DNA from: DATEDA01 sp963820965
Lineage (GTDB): Bacteria; Pseudomonadota; Gammaproteobacteria; Burkholderiales; SG8-39
Length of the DNA stretch: 64,000 bases
NCBI GenBank assembly: GCA_963820965.1
Contig: CAWGCC010000005.1
Coordinates: 248,001-312,000 of the forward strand
Direction: 5' to 3'
Each line of letters starts with the position of its first letter. Position 1 is the stretch's first letter. Shown in pieces: positions 14,738 through 22,289 of this stretch. A program made the translations under genes and the position numbers. The notes beneath the pieces were generated by a model. It worked only from the letters and a program-made list of their open reading frames with translations, did not search any database and was not told the origin of the DNA.

Positions 14738-16270
14738 GTGGATTTCCTCGCCAATCTCGCGCTCGGCTTCTCGGTCGCGCTGACGCCGTTCAACCTCCTC
14801 ATGGCGGTCGCGGGCGTGATCGTGGGCATCCTGATCGGCGCGCTCCCGGGCATCGGGCCGCCCTCCGGCGTCGCGCTGCTCCTGCCGCTCACGTTCGGCA
14901 TGGAGCCGACCTCCGGAATCATCATGCTCGCTGCCCTGTACGCGGGCTCGATGTACGGCGGGACGATCACCGCGGTGCTGATCAACACGCCGGGCGAATC
15001 CGCCTCGGTCGTCACCTGCCTCGACGGGTACCAGATGGCGCTCCAGGGCCGCGCGGGCGCGGCGCTGGGGATCGCTGCGGCCGGCTCGTTCGTCGCCGGC
15101 ACCTGCGGTGTGGTGCTGCTTATGCTGGTATCGCCGGCGCTCGCACGCTGGTCGCTCGCCTTCGGCCCGCCCGAGACCTTCGCGCTCATGCTGCTCGGCC
15201 TGACCACGGTCACGCTGCTCACCGGCGAGAACGCGCTGAAGGGCTACATCAGCATGGTGCTCGGACTCATGCTCGCTATGGTCGGCTTCGACATCATTTC
15301 CGGGGACGCGCGCTACGCCCTCGGGATCCCGGAGATGATGGACGGGATCGACTTCCTGCCGGTTGCCATCGGCCTCTTCGGCCTGGGTGAAGTGCTTGCC
15401 GGCGCCGAGGAGGCTGCGGGCGCCCGCATCGTCCAGGGCCGCGTCACGCTGCGGGAGGTGATGCCCTCCGCCACGGATTGGGCGCGCAGCCGCTGGGCGA
15501 TCGTCCGCGGCACCGTCCTCGGCTTCATGGTCGGCCTGCTGCCCGGGGCGGGACCGACGGTCGCGTCCTTCCTTTCCTACACGGTGGAGAAGAAGGTCTC
15601 GAAGCGGCCGCAGGACTTCGGGAACGGGGCGGTCGAAGGCGTGGCCGGCCCGGAGTCCGCCAACAACGCCGCGGCGACGGCCGCCATGGTGCCGATGCTG
15701 ACCCTGGGCATCCCGGGCTCGGCCACCACCGCGATCATGCTCGGCGGCCTTATGATGTGGGGCCTGCGGCCGGGACCGCTGCTGTTCGAGAAGAACCCGC
15801 AGTTCGTCTGGGGGCTGATCGCGTCGCAGTACATCGCCAACGTCATGCTGCTTGTCCTCAGCACCGCATTCATCCCGCTGTTCGTGCGCGCCCTGCGCGT
15901 GCCCTACGGGATCCTCATGCCGCTCATCATCGTCTTCTGCATCACCGGCGCCTATTCGCTGAAGAACAGCGTGTGGGACGTTGGGCAGATGCTGGTCTTC
16001 GGGGTGCTCGGCTACGCGATGAAGAAACTCGGCTATTCGCCTGCCGCGCTCGTCCTGGCGCTGGTGCTCGGACCGCTCGCGGAACGCGCGCTCCGCCAGT
16101 CGCTGATCATCTCCGATGCCGGCCTGGGGATCTTCTTCCTGCGGCCGATCGCCGCCGTGCTGACCGTCGCGGCGCTCGTCGCGATCGCCGTGCCGGTGGC
16201 GCGCGCGATCCTGGCGGCGTGGCGCAACGGCAAAGTCCGCTCCTCCGTGCATCGGCAAGAGAGTGCTTGA
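14738..16270 (+). CDS. tctA: Tripartite tricarboxylate transporter large permease (TctA)
   Basis: A 510-residue permease with about 11-12 membrane segments. Family signatures are present: VGILIGALPGIGPPSGVALL near residue 27-47, the mirrored VGLLPGAGPTVASFLSY near 266-282, AGSMYGGTITAVLINTPGES (about 68-88), and ALMLLGLTT with GIPGSATTAIMLGGLM in the second half. These glycine-rich repeats form the transport core, which uses an ion gradient to import the acid delivered by TctC. The start is GTG at 14738, 9 bases after the tctB stop. The length agrees with the family's usual 500 residues. Regulation presumably follows the tctC promoter. Confidence 0.95.
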   Translation: MDFLANLALGFSVALTPFNLLMAVAGVIVGILIGALPGIGPPSGVALLLPLTFGMEPTSGIIMLAALYAGSMYGGTITAVLINTPGESASVVTCLDGYQMALQGRAGAALGIAAAGSFVAGTCGVVLLMLVSPALARWSLAFGPPETFALMLLGLTTVTLLTGENALKGYISMVLGLMLAMVGFDIISGDARYALGIPEMMDGIDFLPVAIGLFGLGEVLAGAEEAAGARIVQGRVTLREVMPSATDWARSRWAIVRGTVLGFMVGLLPGAGPTVASFLSYTVEKKVSKRPQDFGNGAVEGVAGPESANNAAATAAMVPMLTLGIPGSATTAIMLGGLMMWGLRPGPLLFEKNPQFVWGLIASQYIANVMLLVLSTAFIPLFVRALRVPYGILMPLIIVFCITGAYSLKNSVWDVGQMLVFGVLGYAMKKLGYSPAALVLALVLGPLAERALRQSLIISDAGLGIFFLRPIAAVLTVAALVAIAVPVARAILAAWRNGKVRSSVHRQESA

Positions 16271-16487
16271 GTGCGGTGTTGGCCGAGATCGAGACTGGTT
16301 CAGGAGGCGCTGGCGGCCCCGCTCGCCCGAAGAGCGGGGAAGCGTCCCGCACGCGTAAACATGATAGCTTTGCTTCCGGTTGCGCCGGATGCTCCCGGAA
16401 GGTATCCGTCATGGCGGTCGCTTGCCGCCCAAGGTCCGGATTCGATCGCGGGGCTTCAGGCCATCTCTGAAAATTCCAGGTGGCGGC

Positions 16488-16862
16488 ATGAGCGCGAGTG
16501 ATCCTGGCAAACTGGACCGCATCGTTGCCGAAGCCCGTCGCGCCGCCGAGAAGCGCGAACGGGGCTACAGGGAACAGGCGTTGAAGATCTACCCCTGGAT
16601 CTGCGGACGCTGCGGCCGCGAGTTCACGCGAGTCAACGTGCGCGAACTTACCGTACACCACCGCGACCACGATCACGACAACAACCCGCCCGATGGCAGC
16701 AACTGGGAGCTGCTGTGCCTGTATTGCCACGACAACGAACACCAGCGGCGGCTGGAAGCGATTGGCGGGGGAGGCAGCCGCTCCGTCGGTGGCCGCGCGT
16801 CCACCTACGCTCCCTTCGCGGATCTCAAGGAATTGCTAGCCAAGAAGAAGCCCTCGAAGTAA
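16488..16862 (+). CDS. yajD: HNH endonuclease-domain protein, YajD-like
   Basis: A 124-residue small protein. I place the start at ATG 16488 (MSASDPGKLDRIVAEARRA), preceded by CCAGGTGGCGGC; upstream in-frame sequence is non-coding in character. A zinc-ribbon pair (WICGRCGREF) and an HNH core follow: VHHRDHDHDNNPPDGSNWE, LLCLYCHDNEH. These give the Cys4 zinc site and the His-Asn-His metal site of the YajD family of small nucleases, whose biological role is poorly known. It stands alone behind the tct operon and in front of a truncated YcaQ-family fragment. Confidence 0.88.
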   Translation: MSASDPGKLDRIVAEARRAAEKRERGYREQALKIYPWICGRCGREFTRVNVRELTVHHRDHDHDNNPPDGSNWELLCLYCHDNEHQRRLEAIGGGGSRSVGGRASTYAPFADLKELLAKKKPSK

Positions 16863-16872
16863 GACGGCCTTC

Positions 16873-17093
16873 CGACCTCGACCGCTCGACCGCGAACTCG
16901 ATTCGGCTACCTTGCTCAGCCCGTGCTCGTCGGAGATGCGATCGTCGCCGCCGTCGATCTCAAGACCGATCGCGAGCGGCAGAAGCTGCTGGTGCAGCAA
17001 TGGACCTGGGTCGGCAATGGCTCGCACCGCGCGCACAAGAGACGGATCGAAGAAGCGTTGCACCGCTTCGCGTGTTTCCAGCTCGCGCGCTGA
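16873..17093 (+). pseudogene. C-terminal fragment of a YcaQ-family winged-helix protein
   Basis: An open stretch ends at TGA 17091-17093 and has no plausible start of its own. It translates to RFGYLAQPVLVGDAIVAAVD, LKTDRERQKLLVQQWTWVGN and finally EEALHRFACFQLAR. In the YcaQ/HTH_42 family (DNA crosslink-repair glycosylase-like proteins) the end of the protein has this layout: RYGYY..PVLVGDRLVAR.DLK.DR, a tryptophan, then a helix EL.R.A.FL. Only about the last 65 residues remain; the roughly 300-residue body is missing and the frame enters directly behind the HNH gene. It is probably a deletion relic. Confidence 0.6.
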
Positions 17094-17099
17094 CAGCTT

Positions 17100-17126
17100 G
17101 CCGCACCCATCGGGTGCGGCACTTTT
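17100..17126 (+). terminator. Intrinsic terminator after the YcaQ fragment
   Basis: GCCGCACCC, a three-base loop, then GGGTGCGGC: a perfect nine-base-pair stem, followed by ACTTTTG. The T run is only on the plus strand, so it ends rightward transcription before the convergent acyl-CoA dehydrogenase gene. Confidence 0.8.
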
Positions 17127-17176
17127 GACGCGCAGGCCTATCGCCAGCGTCCTGCGATCGCCTTTTGCGCCTCACA

Positions 17177-18334
17177 TCAGATGCGATAGCGGTCGACCAG
17201 TTGCTTGGCGATCACCGTGCGCAGGATCTCGTTGGTACCCTCGCCGATGCACATCAGCATCGCATCGCGGTAGTAGCGCTCGATCTCGTACTCCACCGAG
17301 TAGCTGTAACCGCCGAAGATGCGCATCGCTTCCTGGGAACAGTACGCGCCCGCCTCCGAACCTGCGAGCTTGGCCATCGCCGCCTCGAGGTCGCAACGCT
17401 CGCCGCGGTCGAACTTGCGCGCCGCGTTCTCGAGCAAGCGCTTGGCGCCTTCGACCTGCGTCACCATGTCGGCCAGCTTCATCTGCACGGCCTGGTGCTG
17501 CCAGATCGCCTTGCCGAAGGCGCTGCGCTCCTGCGCGTAGCGCAACGCCAGCTTGAGCGCGCCTTCGGCGATGCCGGCGCCGCGCGCTCCGACATTGATG
17601 CGACCCAGTTCCATGCCGCCCGCGGTCTGCACGAAGCCCTTCCCCTCCACGCCGCCGAGCAGGTTCTCCCTCGGCACACGATAATCCTCGAAGTTCAGCT
17701 CGCAGGTGTCGATCGATCGATAGCCCATCTTCTTGAGCTTGCCGACGACCTGGTAGCCCGGGCCTCTCTCGGCGATCAGGAGGCTCATGCCCCTGTGGCG
17801 CGGCTCGGCCGCGGGGTTGGTCTTCACGAGCAGGAGCGTGAACTGGCCGTGCATGCTGTTGGTGATCCACATCTTGCTGCCGTTGACCACGTAGTGGTCG
17901 CCGTCCAGCCGGGCGGTAGTGCGGATCGCTTGCAGGTCCGAGCCGGCGTTCGGTTCCGTCAACCCCAGGCTCGCGCGCAGCTCGCCGCTTGCCATCTTCG
18001 GGAGGTACTTGCGCTTCTGCGCCTCGGTGCCGGCGCGCTCGATCGCCGAGGCCACGATCAGGTGCGAGTTGAAGATGCCCGACGGAGCCATCCACACCGA
18101 CGCCACCTTGATCACGATCTGCGCGTAGGTCCACGCCGACAGTCCGAGGCCGCCGTATTCCTCGCCGATCGTCGCGCCGAACAGGCCGAGCTCCTTCATC
18201 TGCTCGACGATTTCGTGCGGGTACTCGTCCGCGAGGTCGTACTTGCGCGCCACCGGGCGCAGTTCCTTCTCGACCCAGCCTTCCACGGCATCGACAAAAG
18301 CCAGCTGGTCGCTGACGTTGCTGCTATCGGCCAT
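17177..18334 (-). CDS. Acyl-CoA dehydrogenase
   Basis: A 385-residue FAD enzyme of the acyl-CoA dehydrogenase family, which introduces an alpha-beta double bond into an acyl-CoA. Landmarks: N-terminal helical domain with LGLFGATIGEEYGGLGL (about 49-65); the middle beta domain with LGLTEPNAGSDLQAI (about 124-138) and the FAD-contact motif VVNGSKMWITNS; the C-terminal helices with ERSAFGKAIWQHQAVQ and RIFGGYSYSVEYEIERYYRD. The motif IGEGTNEI near residue 368 supplies the Glu that is the catalytic base in medium/short-chain members. It is followed 15 bases downstream of the frameshifted MaoC gene in the same orientation, so the two likely form an operon under the MaoC promoter. Substrate unknown. 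Confidence 0.94.
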   Translation of the reverse strand: MADSSNVSDQLAFVDAVEGWVEKELRPVARKYDLADEYPHEIVEQMKELGLFGATIGEEYGGLGLSAWTYAQIVIKVASVWMAPSGIFNSHLIVASAIERAGTEAQKRKYLPKMASGELRASLGLTEPNAGSDLQAIRTTARLDGDHYVVNGSKMWITNSMHGQFTLLLVKTNPAAEPRHRGMSLLIAERGPGYQVVGKLKKMGYRSIDTCELNFEDYRVPRENLLGGVEGKGFVQTAGGMELGRINVGARGAGIAEGALKLALRYAQERSAFGKAIWQHQAVQMKLADMVTQVEGAKRLLENAARKFDRGERCDLEAAMAKLAGSEAGAYCSQEAMRIFGGYSYSVEYEIERYYRDAMLMCIGEGTNEILRTVIAKQLVDRYRI

Positions 18335-18349
18335 CGTTGTCTCCCGCCC

Positions 18350-18738
18350 TCAGTAGTTCACCTTGTCTGCCACGCTATGACCGCGCTTGGCGATCAGCAT
18401 GGTGGGGTTGAAGGTGCAGACCTCCTCACCGTCCTGGTGCGCACGCGAGGCCGGCGCCCGGGGCGCGATCTGGACTCGCGCTTGTCGAGCACCTCGGAGC
18501 GGGCGTACAGCGTGTCGCCGGCGAACACCGGGTGAGTCTGCTCGTTGTCCGTCCAGCCGAGGTTCGCAATGGCTTTCTGACTGGCGTCGGTGACGCTCAT
18601 GCCGACGATGAGCGCTACGGTGAACGGCCTGCATACGGTGCACCTGCCGAACTCGCTGACTCTTGTGCATTCCTCGTCGAAGTGCATCGGCTGGGTGTTC
18701 ATCGTCAGCAGCGTAAACCAGATGTTGTCGGCGGGCAT
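18350..18738 (-). pseudogene. MaoC-family dehydratase, frameshifted and short at the N-terminus
   Basis: A hotdog-fold enoyl-CoA hydratase (MaoC type, as in mesaconyl-CoA hydratases). The hydratase motif region is clear: ADNIWFTLLTMNTQPMHFD (the D/H pair is the expected catalytic site), then FGRCTVCRPFTVALIVGMSV, VFAGDTLYARSEVLDKRES. The frame then changes between about 18440 and 18490 and continues as HQDGEEVCTFNPTMLIAKRG to the stop at 18350. The length is 3n+2, consistent with one missing base. I use ATG 18736-18738, because an upstream TTG start (18768) would lie inside the promoter-operator. The product would then lack the first 15-20 residues usual in the family. It could be a broken gene or a sequencing error. 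Confidence 0.75.
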
Positions 18739-18755
18739 GACATGTTCGACAAGAG

Positions 18756-18796
18756 ATTGTCTGGACAATTATCGAGGGCCGATGGCGGTCTGTCAA
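18756..18796 (-). promoter_or_regulatory. MaoC promoter with TTGTC-CA-GACAA operator
   Basis: On the minus strand TTGACA (18796-18791), 17 bases, GATAAT (18773-18768): a near-consensus sigma70 promoter. Directly joined to the -10 box is the perfect palindrome ATTGTCCAGACAAT (18756-18769), typical of GntR-family operators. A bound regulator would block transcription start. The same arrangement occurs at two other promoters of this cluster. Confidence 0.85.
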
Positions 18797-18886
18797 GCCG
18801 CGGGCCGGAGGCGAGGGTCCCGCCCCGCCGGAAGACGGCGGTGCGAGCGGTTGCGGCGGGGCGTGGTCTTGCGGGGGCGATGCGGA

Positions 18887-18910
18887 TATACTGATTTAGT
18901 CCGGACATTA
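18887..18910 (+). promoter_or_regulatory. GntR gene promoter region with GTCCGGAC operator-like site
   Basis: TATACT at 18887-18892 could serve as -10, with only a weak -35 (TGGTCT, 17 bases upstream). It is followed by TTAGTCCGGACATTA with central palindrome GTCCGGAC (18899-18906), a diverged version of the operator seen at the MaoC and Bug promoters. It suggests autoregulation by the GntR-type protein encoded just downstream. Confidence 0.6.
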
Positions 18911-18934
18911 AGCGCTCGCCGTGCGTGCGAGGAG

Positions 18935-19798
18935 ATGGGTGTTGTGAAGACCTCCCGACGTCGTTCCAGCGGTCGCGCGGCCAAGGCCGCCAACGCTTCG
19001 GCTGCGGGTCGCGCGGCGCCGGAAGCGCCAACCGGGGCGGGCGAGGCGGCTGCGGCAAATGGTGCGCAGCCGCTCTACCAGCGGATCGCGGCCGAGCTGA
19101 AGCGGGGCATCGCAGACGGGCGCTACCCGGTCGGAGCGCATCTGCCCACGGAGTTCGAGTTGTGCGAGCAATTCGATATCAGCCGCTTCACCGCGCGAGC
19201 GGCGGTGCGCGTCCTGTCGTCGGCCGGACTGATCACGCGCCGCCAGCGCGTCGGCACCATCGTGGTGGCCACGCCGGACGATGCGCGGTACAGCCATGAC
19301 ATATCGTCGCTGCGCGACCTGTTCCAGTATGCGCAGGACACGGAGTTGCGGCTGGTCTACATCGGTGCGCTGCCTCTGCCCAGGGCGCTGGCGCGCGAGT
19401 TCGGCACCGAGCCGGGCGCGGAATGGATCTATGCGCTGGGGATCCGTAGCGAGGGCGGCAACAGCGGCAAGAAGCGGGTTGACGGGCGTCCGATCTGCGT
19501 CACCCGCCTGTACCTGAATCCCATCCTCAAGGGCATCGAGGGCAAGCTCCGTCAGCGCAAGACCGCCGTCTATGCGCTCATCGACCGGGAATACAAGATG
19601 TCGATCCAGCGCGTCGAGCAGGAACTGCAGGGGGTGGTGCTCGACGCTGACGATGCTGCCAACCTGGGCGCGGAACCCGGCGCGCCGGCCCTGCGCATCG
19701 TACGCCGCTACTACGACGACCGGGGCCAGTTGCTGGAGGTCGCCGACAACATCCACCCGAGCGACCGCTTTTCCTACCGGATGCAGCTGACCAAGTAG
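18935..19798 (+). CDS. GntR-family regulator, HutC type (UTRA domain)
   Basis: About 288 residues. After a basic, alanine-rich N-terminal tail (SRRRSSGRAAKAANASAAGR) comes a GntR winged helix: LYQRIAAELKRGIADGRYPV, GAHLPTEFELCEQFDISRFT, ARAAVRVLSSAGLITRRQRV. A UTRA-type ligand domain follows, with RLYLNPILKGIEGKLRQRK and the C-terminal RRYYDDRGQLLEVADNIHPS common to HutC members. The start could be ATG 18935 or, with better spacing from GAGGAG, GTG 18944. It most likely recognises the TTGTCCnGACAA-like palindromes located at the promoters of the MaoC, CoA-transferase and Bug genes and before itself, acting as a repressor relieved by a pathway metabolite. Binding is inferred from site positions. 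Confidence 0.9.
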   Translation: MGVVKTSRRRSSGRAAKAANASAAGRAAPEAPTGAGEAAAANGAQPLYQRIAAELKRGIADGRYPVGAHLPTEFELCEQFDISRFTARAAVRVLSSAGLITRRQRVGTIVVATPDDARYSHDISSLRDLFQYAQDTELRLVYIGALPLPRALAREFGTEPGAEWIYALGIRSEGGNSGKKRVDGRPICVTRLYLNPILKGIEGKLRQRKTAVYALIDREYKMSIQRVEQELQGVVLDADDAANLGAEPGAPALRIVRRYYDDRGQLLEVADNIHPSDRFSYRMQLTK

Positions 19799-19809
19799 CG
19801 CATGGGCGG

Positions 19810-19850
19810 TTGACAGCCGGCGGCGATCGGGGCTATATTGTCCGTATAAA
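19810..19850 (+). promoter_or_regulatory. CoA-transferase promoter with operator half-site
   Basis: TTGACA at 19810-19815, 17 bases, then CTATAT continuing directly into TGTCCGTATAAAT. The left operator arm (ATTGTCC) is intact and the right arm is diverged (TATAA in place of GACAA). It aligns base for base with the promoter-operators of the MaoC and Bug genes, so it is probably under the same GntR-type regulator with weaker binding. Confidence 0.75.
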
Positions 19851-19894
19851 TAGCAGACCGTGGGTCGCGCATCACGCCCCTGAGGACACTCTCG

Positions 19895-21160
19895 ATGAAC
19901 ACCGATTCTTCCAGGCTGCCGCTGTCCGGACTGCGGGTGCTCGCCGTCGAGCAATACGGCGCCGGGCCGTTCGGCACTTCCTACCTGGCCGACCTCGGTG
20001 CGGAGGTCATCAAGATCGAAAACCACAAGGACGGCGGCGACGTCGGCCGCCATGTGGGCCCGCACTTCTTCGGCGAGGAAGACAGCCACTTCTTCCAGAC
20101 CTTCAACCGCAACAAGAAGAGCATGACGCTCGACCTCAAGCATCCGCGGGGGACGGCGGTGTTCAATGCCCTCGTCGCGAAGGCGGACGCGGTGCTCGAC
20201 AACCTGCGCGGCGACCTGCCGGCGAAGCTCGGCCTGACGTACCCGGCACTGCAGGAGGTCAACCCGCGCATCGTGTGCGCCCACCTGTCGGCCTACGGCC
20301 GCGTCGGCTCGCGCACGGCGTGGCCGGGCTACGATTACCTGATGCAAGCCGAGACCGGGCACCTGACGCTCACCGGCGAGCCCGATGGCCCGCCGACCCG
20401 CTACGGCCTGTCGATCGTCGACCTGATGACCGGACTCGTCGCTGCGTTCGGTCTGCTGGCCGGAGTGATCAAGGCGCGCGAAACCGGCGTCGGCATGGAC
20501 ATCGATACGTCGCTGTTCGACGTCGCCCTGCACAATCTCAACTATCCGGGTACCTGGTATCTGAACGCCGGCACCGTCACCGGGCGCACCGCGCGCAGCG
20601 GCCACCCGAGCCTGGTGCCGAGCCAGCTGTATCGCACGAAGGACGGTTGGCTCTTCGTGATGTGCAACAAGGAGAAATTCTGGCCGATCCTGGCGCGTGA
20701 ACTTGGCCACCCGGAGTGGATCGACGATCCCGACCTCGCCGACTTTCCCGCCCGCCTGAAGAACCGCGACCGTGTGACGCGTCTGCTCGACGACGCGCTG
20801 ATGCAGCAGCCTACCGGCGTGTGGATCGAACGCCTGTCGGGGAAGTTGCCGGTGTCGCCGGTTCTCGACATCGCCCAGGCGCTGGAGAACCCCTACGTGC
20901 ACGAGCGCGACAGCGTGCTCGGCTACGGCTATCCCGACGGTCGTGCCGCGCGCATGATCGCCAACCCGATCCGGGTGCCGGGCGTCGGTCTGCCGCGCCG
21001 CGCCGCCCCGCGCATGGGCGAGCACAACGAGGCGTTGCTGCGCGAGGCCGGCTTCGACGCCGCGCAGATCCGCAAGCTGCGCGAGTTGGGCGTGATCGCC
21101 GGCACGTCGCCGGCGGAGCACGGCACCGGCCACGACACTGGCCATGCCGCAGGACCGTAA
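19895..21160 (+). CDS. CaiB/BaiF (family III) CoA-transferase
   Basis: A 421-residue enzyme that moves CoA between carboxylic acids (formyl-CoA-transferase fold). Landmarks: the N-terminal Rossmann-like start LPLSGLRVLAVEQYGAGPFG, LADLGAEVIKIENHKDGGD, then NRNKKSMTLDLKHPRG and VCAHLSAYGRVGSRTAWPGY. Within RYGLSIVDLMTGLVAAFG the Asp is the expected nucleophile that forms the aspartyl-CoA anhydride. The C-terminus ends in an unusual His/Gly-rich tail (AEHGTGHDTGHAAGP). It lies behind the GntR gene with its own operator-bearing promoter. Probable role: activating the acid imported via the Bug receptor encoded next. The specific acid cannot be told; a C4-C6 di- or hydroxy-acid would fit with the MaoC and MmgE/PrpD neighbours. 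Confidence 0.92.
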   Translation: MNTDSSRLPLSGLRVLAVEQYGAGPFGTSYLADLGAEVIKIENHKDGGDVGRHVGPHFFGEEDSHFFQTFNRNKKSMTLDLKHPRGTAVFNALVAKADAVLDNLRGDLPAKLGLTYPALQEVNPRIVCAHLSAYGRVGSRTAWPGYDYLMQAETGHLTLTGEPDGPPTRYGLSIVDLMTGLVAAFGLLAGVIKARETGVGMDIDTSLFDVALHNLNYPGTWYLNAGTVTGRTARSGHPSLVPSQLYRTKDGWLFVMCNKEKFWPILARELGHPEWIDDPDLADFPARLKNRDRVTRLLDDALMQQPTGVWIERLSGKLPVSPVLDIAQALENPYVHERDSVLGYGYPDGRAARMIANPIRVPGVGLPRRAAPRMGEHNEALLREAGFDAAQIRKLRELGVIAGTSPAEHGTGHDTGHAAGP

Positions 21161-21179
21161 GCCGTGAAGACAACTGTTC

Positions 21180-21219
21180 TTGACAGCGCACGACCGGCCC
21201 TGGATAATTGTCCTGACAA
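21180..21219 (+). promoter_or_regulatory. Bug-gene promoter with TTGTC-CT-GACAA operator
   Basis: TTGACA at 21180-21185, 17 bases, GATAAT at 21203-21208, joined directly to TTGTCCTGACAA (21208-21219). Apart from the spacer sequence it matches the MaoC promoter on the other side of the regulator gene. It lies about 70 bases before the Bug receptor start and probably drives receptor and MmgE/PrpD genes together. Confidence 0.85.
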
Positions 21220-21286
21220 ATAGACGAATACCGAACGCCCGTGATCGAGCGCTGGCGGAACGAATCGAACGCGAGGAGAAGAGGTG

Positions 21287-22258
21287 ATGGCAGCGCGATG
21301 GTGGGTGATCATGCTCGGCGCGGTGCTCGCCCTTGCCGGCGCGCACGCGCACGCTCAAGCGTATCCGGCGAAGCCGGTGAGAATCATGGTCGGCTTCCCG
21401 CCGGGCCAGGCAACCGACATTCTGGCTCGGGCCGTTGCCGAGGAGCTTTCGAAGTCCCTGGGGCAACAGTTCTACGTCGAGAACAAGGCGGGCGCGGCGG
21501 GGATCATCGGCACCGAAGCTGTCGCCAGATCCGCACCCGACGGCTATACGTTGCTCATGAGCTCGAGCGGTCCGCTGGCAGTGAACCCCGGCCTCTACTC
21601 GAAGCTTCCCTACGATCCGCTCAAGGATCTCGCGCCGGTGATGCTGGTGGCCAGCGTTCCAGAGTATCTCGTCGCGAACCCGGCGTTTCCTCCCAACAAC
21701 GTGCGTGAACTCATCGCATACGCCAAGGCGAATCCGGGCAAGGTGAACTACGCCTCGGCAGGGAGCGGCGTCACCAACCATCTGATCATGGAAAGCTTCC
21801 GTAGCGCCGCTGGCATAGAGATGACGCATGTACCCTACAAGGGGAGTCCCCCGGCGATCACGGACCTCGTCGCCGGGCAGGTGCACCTCATGTTCGACAC
21901 GGGTCCTGCCACGCTCGCGCACGTCAAGAACGGCAAACTCAAGATCCTCGGGGTCGGAACGCTGCAACGCGCACAGGCGACGCCGGACGTGCTCACCATC
22001 TCCGAGCAAGGCCTGCCGGGGTTCGAGGGCATCGCCTGGATTGGTCTCGTCGCCCCGCGGGGAACGCCGCAACCCATCATCGCCAAGCTCAACGCCGAAG
22101 TGGCGAAGGCGCTCGCGTTGCCCCACGTCAGAGAGCGTTTCCTCACGCTCGGCACGGAACCGGTGAACACGACCCCGGAGGAGTTCGCCGCGTACATCCG
22201 CGCCGAGATCCAGAAGTGGGGCAAGGTCATCAAAGAGTCGGGCGCCAAGGTCGAGTGA
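21287..22258 (+). CDS. Bug/TctC-family periplasmic substrate-binding protein
   Basis: About 323 residues. Signal peptide WWVIMLGAVLALAGAHAHAQ, then the mature start AYPAKPVRIMVGFPPGQATD typical of Bug receptors. Conserved pieces follow: YVENKAGAAGIIGTEAVARS, APDGYTLLMSSSG, MTHVPYKGSPPAITDLVAGQ, LMFDTG. Receptors of this family bind organic acids or amides and may serve either transporters or sensors. No TctA/TctB genes are adjacent, so it is an orphan receptor of the common Bug type. Two tandem starts are possible (GTG 21284, ATG 21287) behind GAGGAGAAGAGG; ATG is preferred. It is followed 31 bases later by the MmgE/PrpD gene. Confidence 0.92.
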   Translation: MAARWWVIMLGAVLALAGAHAHAQAYPAKPVRIMVGFPPGQATDILARAVAEELSKSLGQQFYVENKAGAAGIIGTEAVARSAPDGYTLLMSSSGPLAVNPGLYSKLPYDPLKDLAPVMLVASVPEYLVANPAFPPNNVRELIAYAKANPGKVNYASAGSGVTNHLIMESFRSAAGIEMTHVPYKGSPPAITDLVAGQVHLMFDTGPATLAHVKNGKLKILGVGTLQRAQATPDVLTISEQGLPGFEGIAWIGLVAPRGTPQPIIAKLNAEVAKALALPHVRERFLTLGTEPVNTTPEEFAAYIRAEIQKWGKVIKESGAKVE

Positions 22259-22289
22259 CGCGAACGCGGCGACGATAGAGGAAATCACC

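Noticed and set aside
13097..16258. 1053-codon minus-strand frame across tctCBA
   Set aside because: His/Asp/Arg-rich composition typical of antisense high-G+C frames; the plus strand encodes a motif-complete transporter.
17100..17126. Bidirectional terminator
   Set aside because: There is no T run on the minus-strand side, so it serves only the plus strand.
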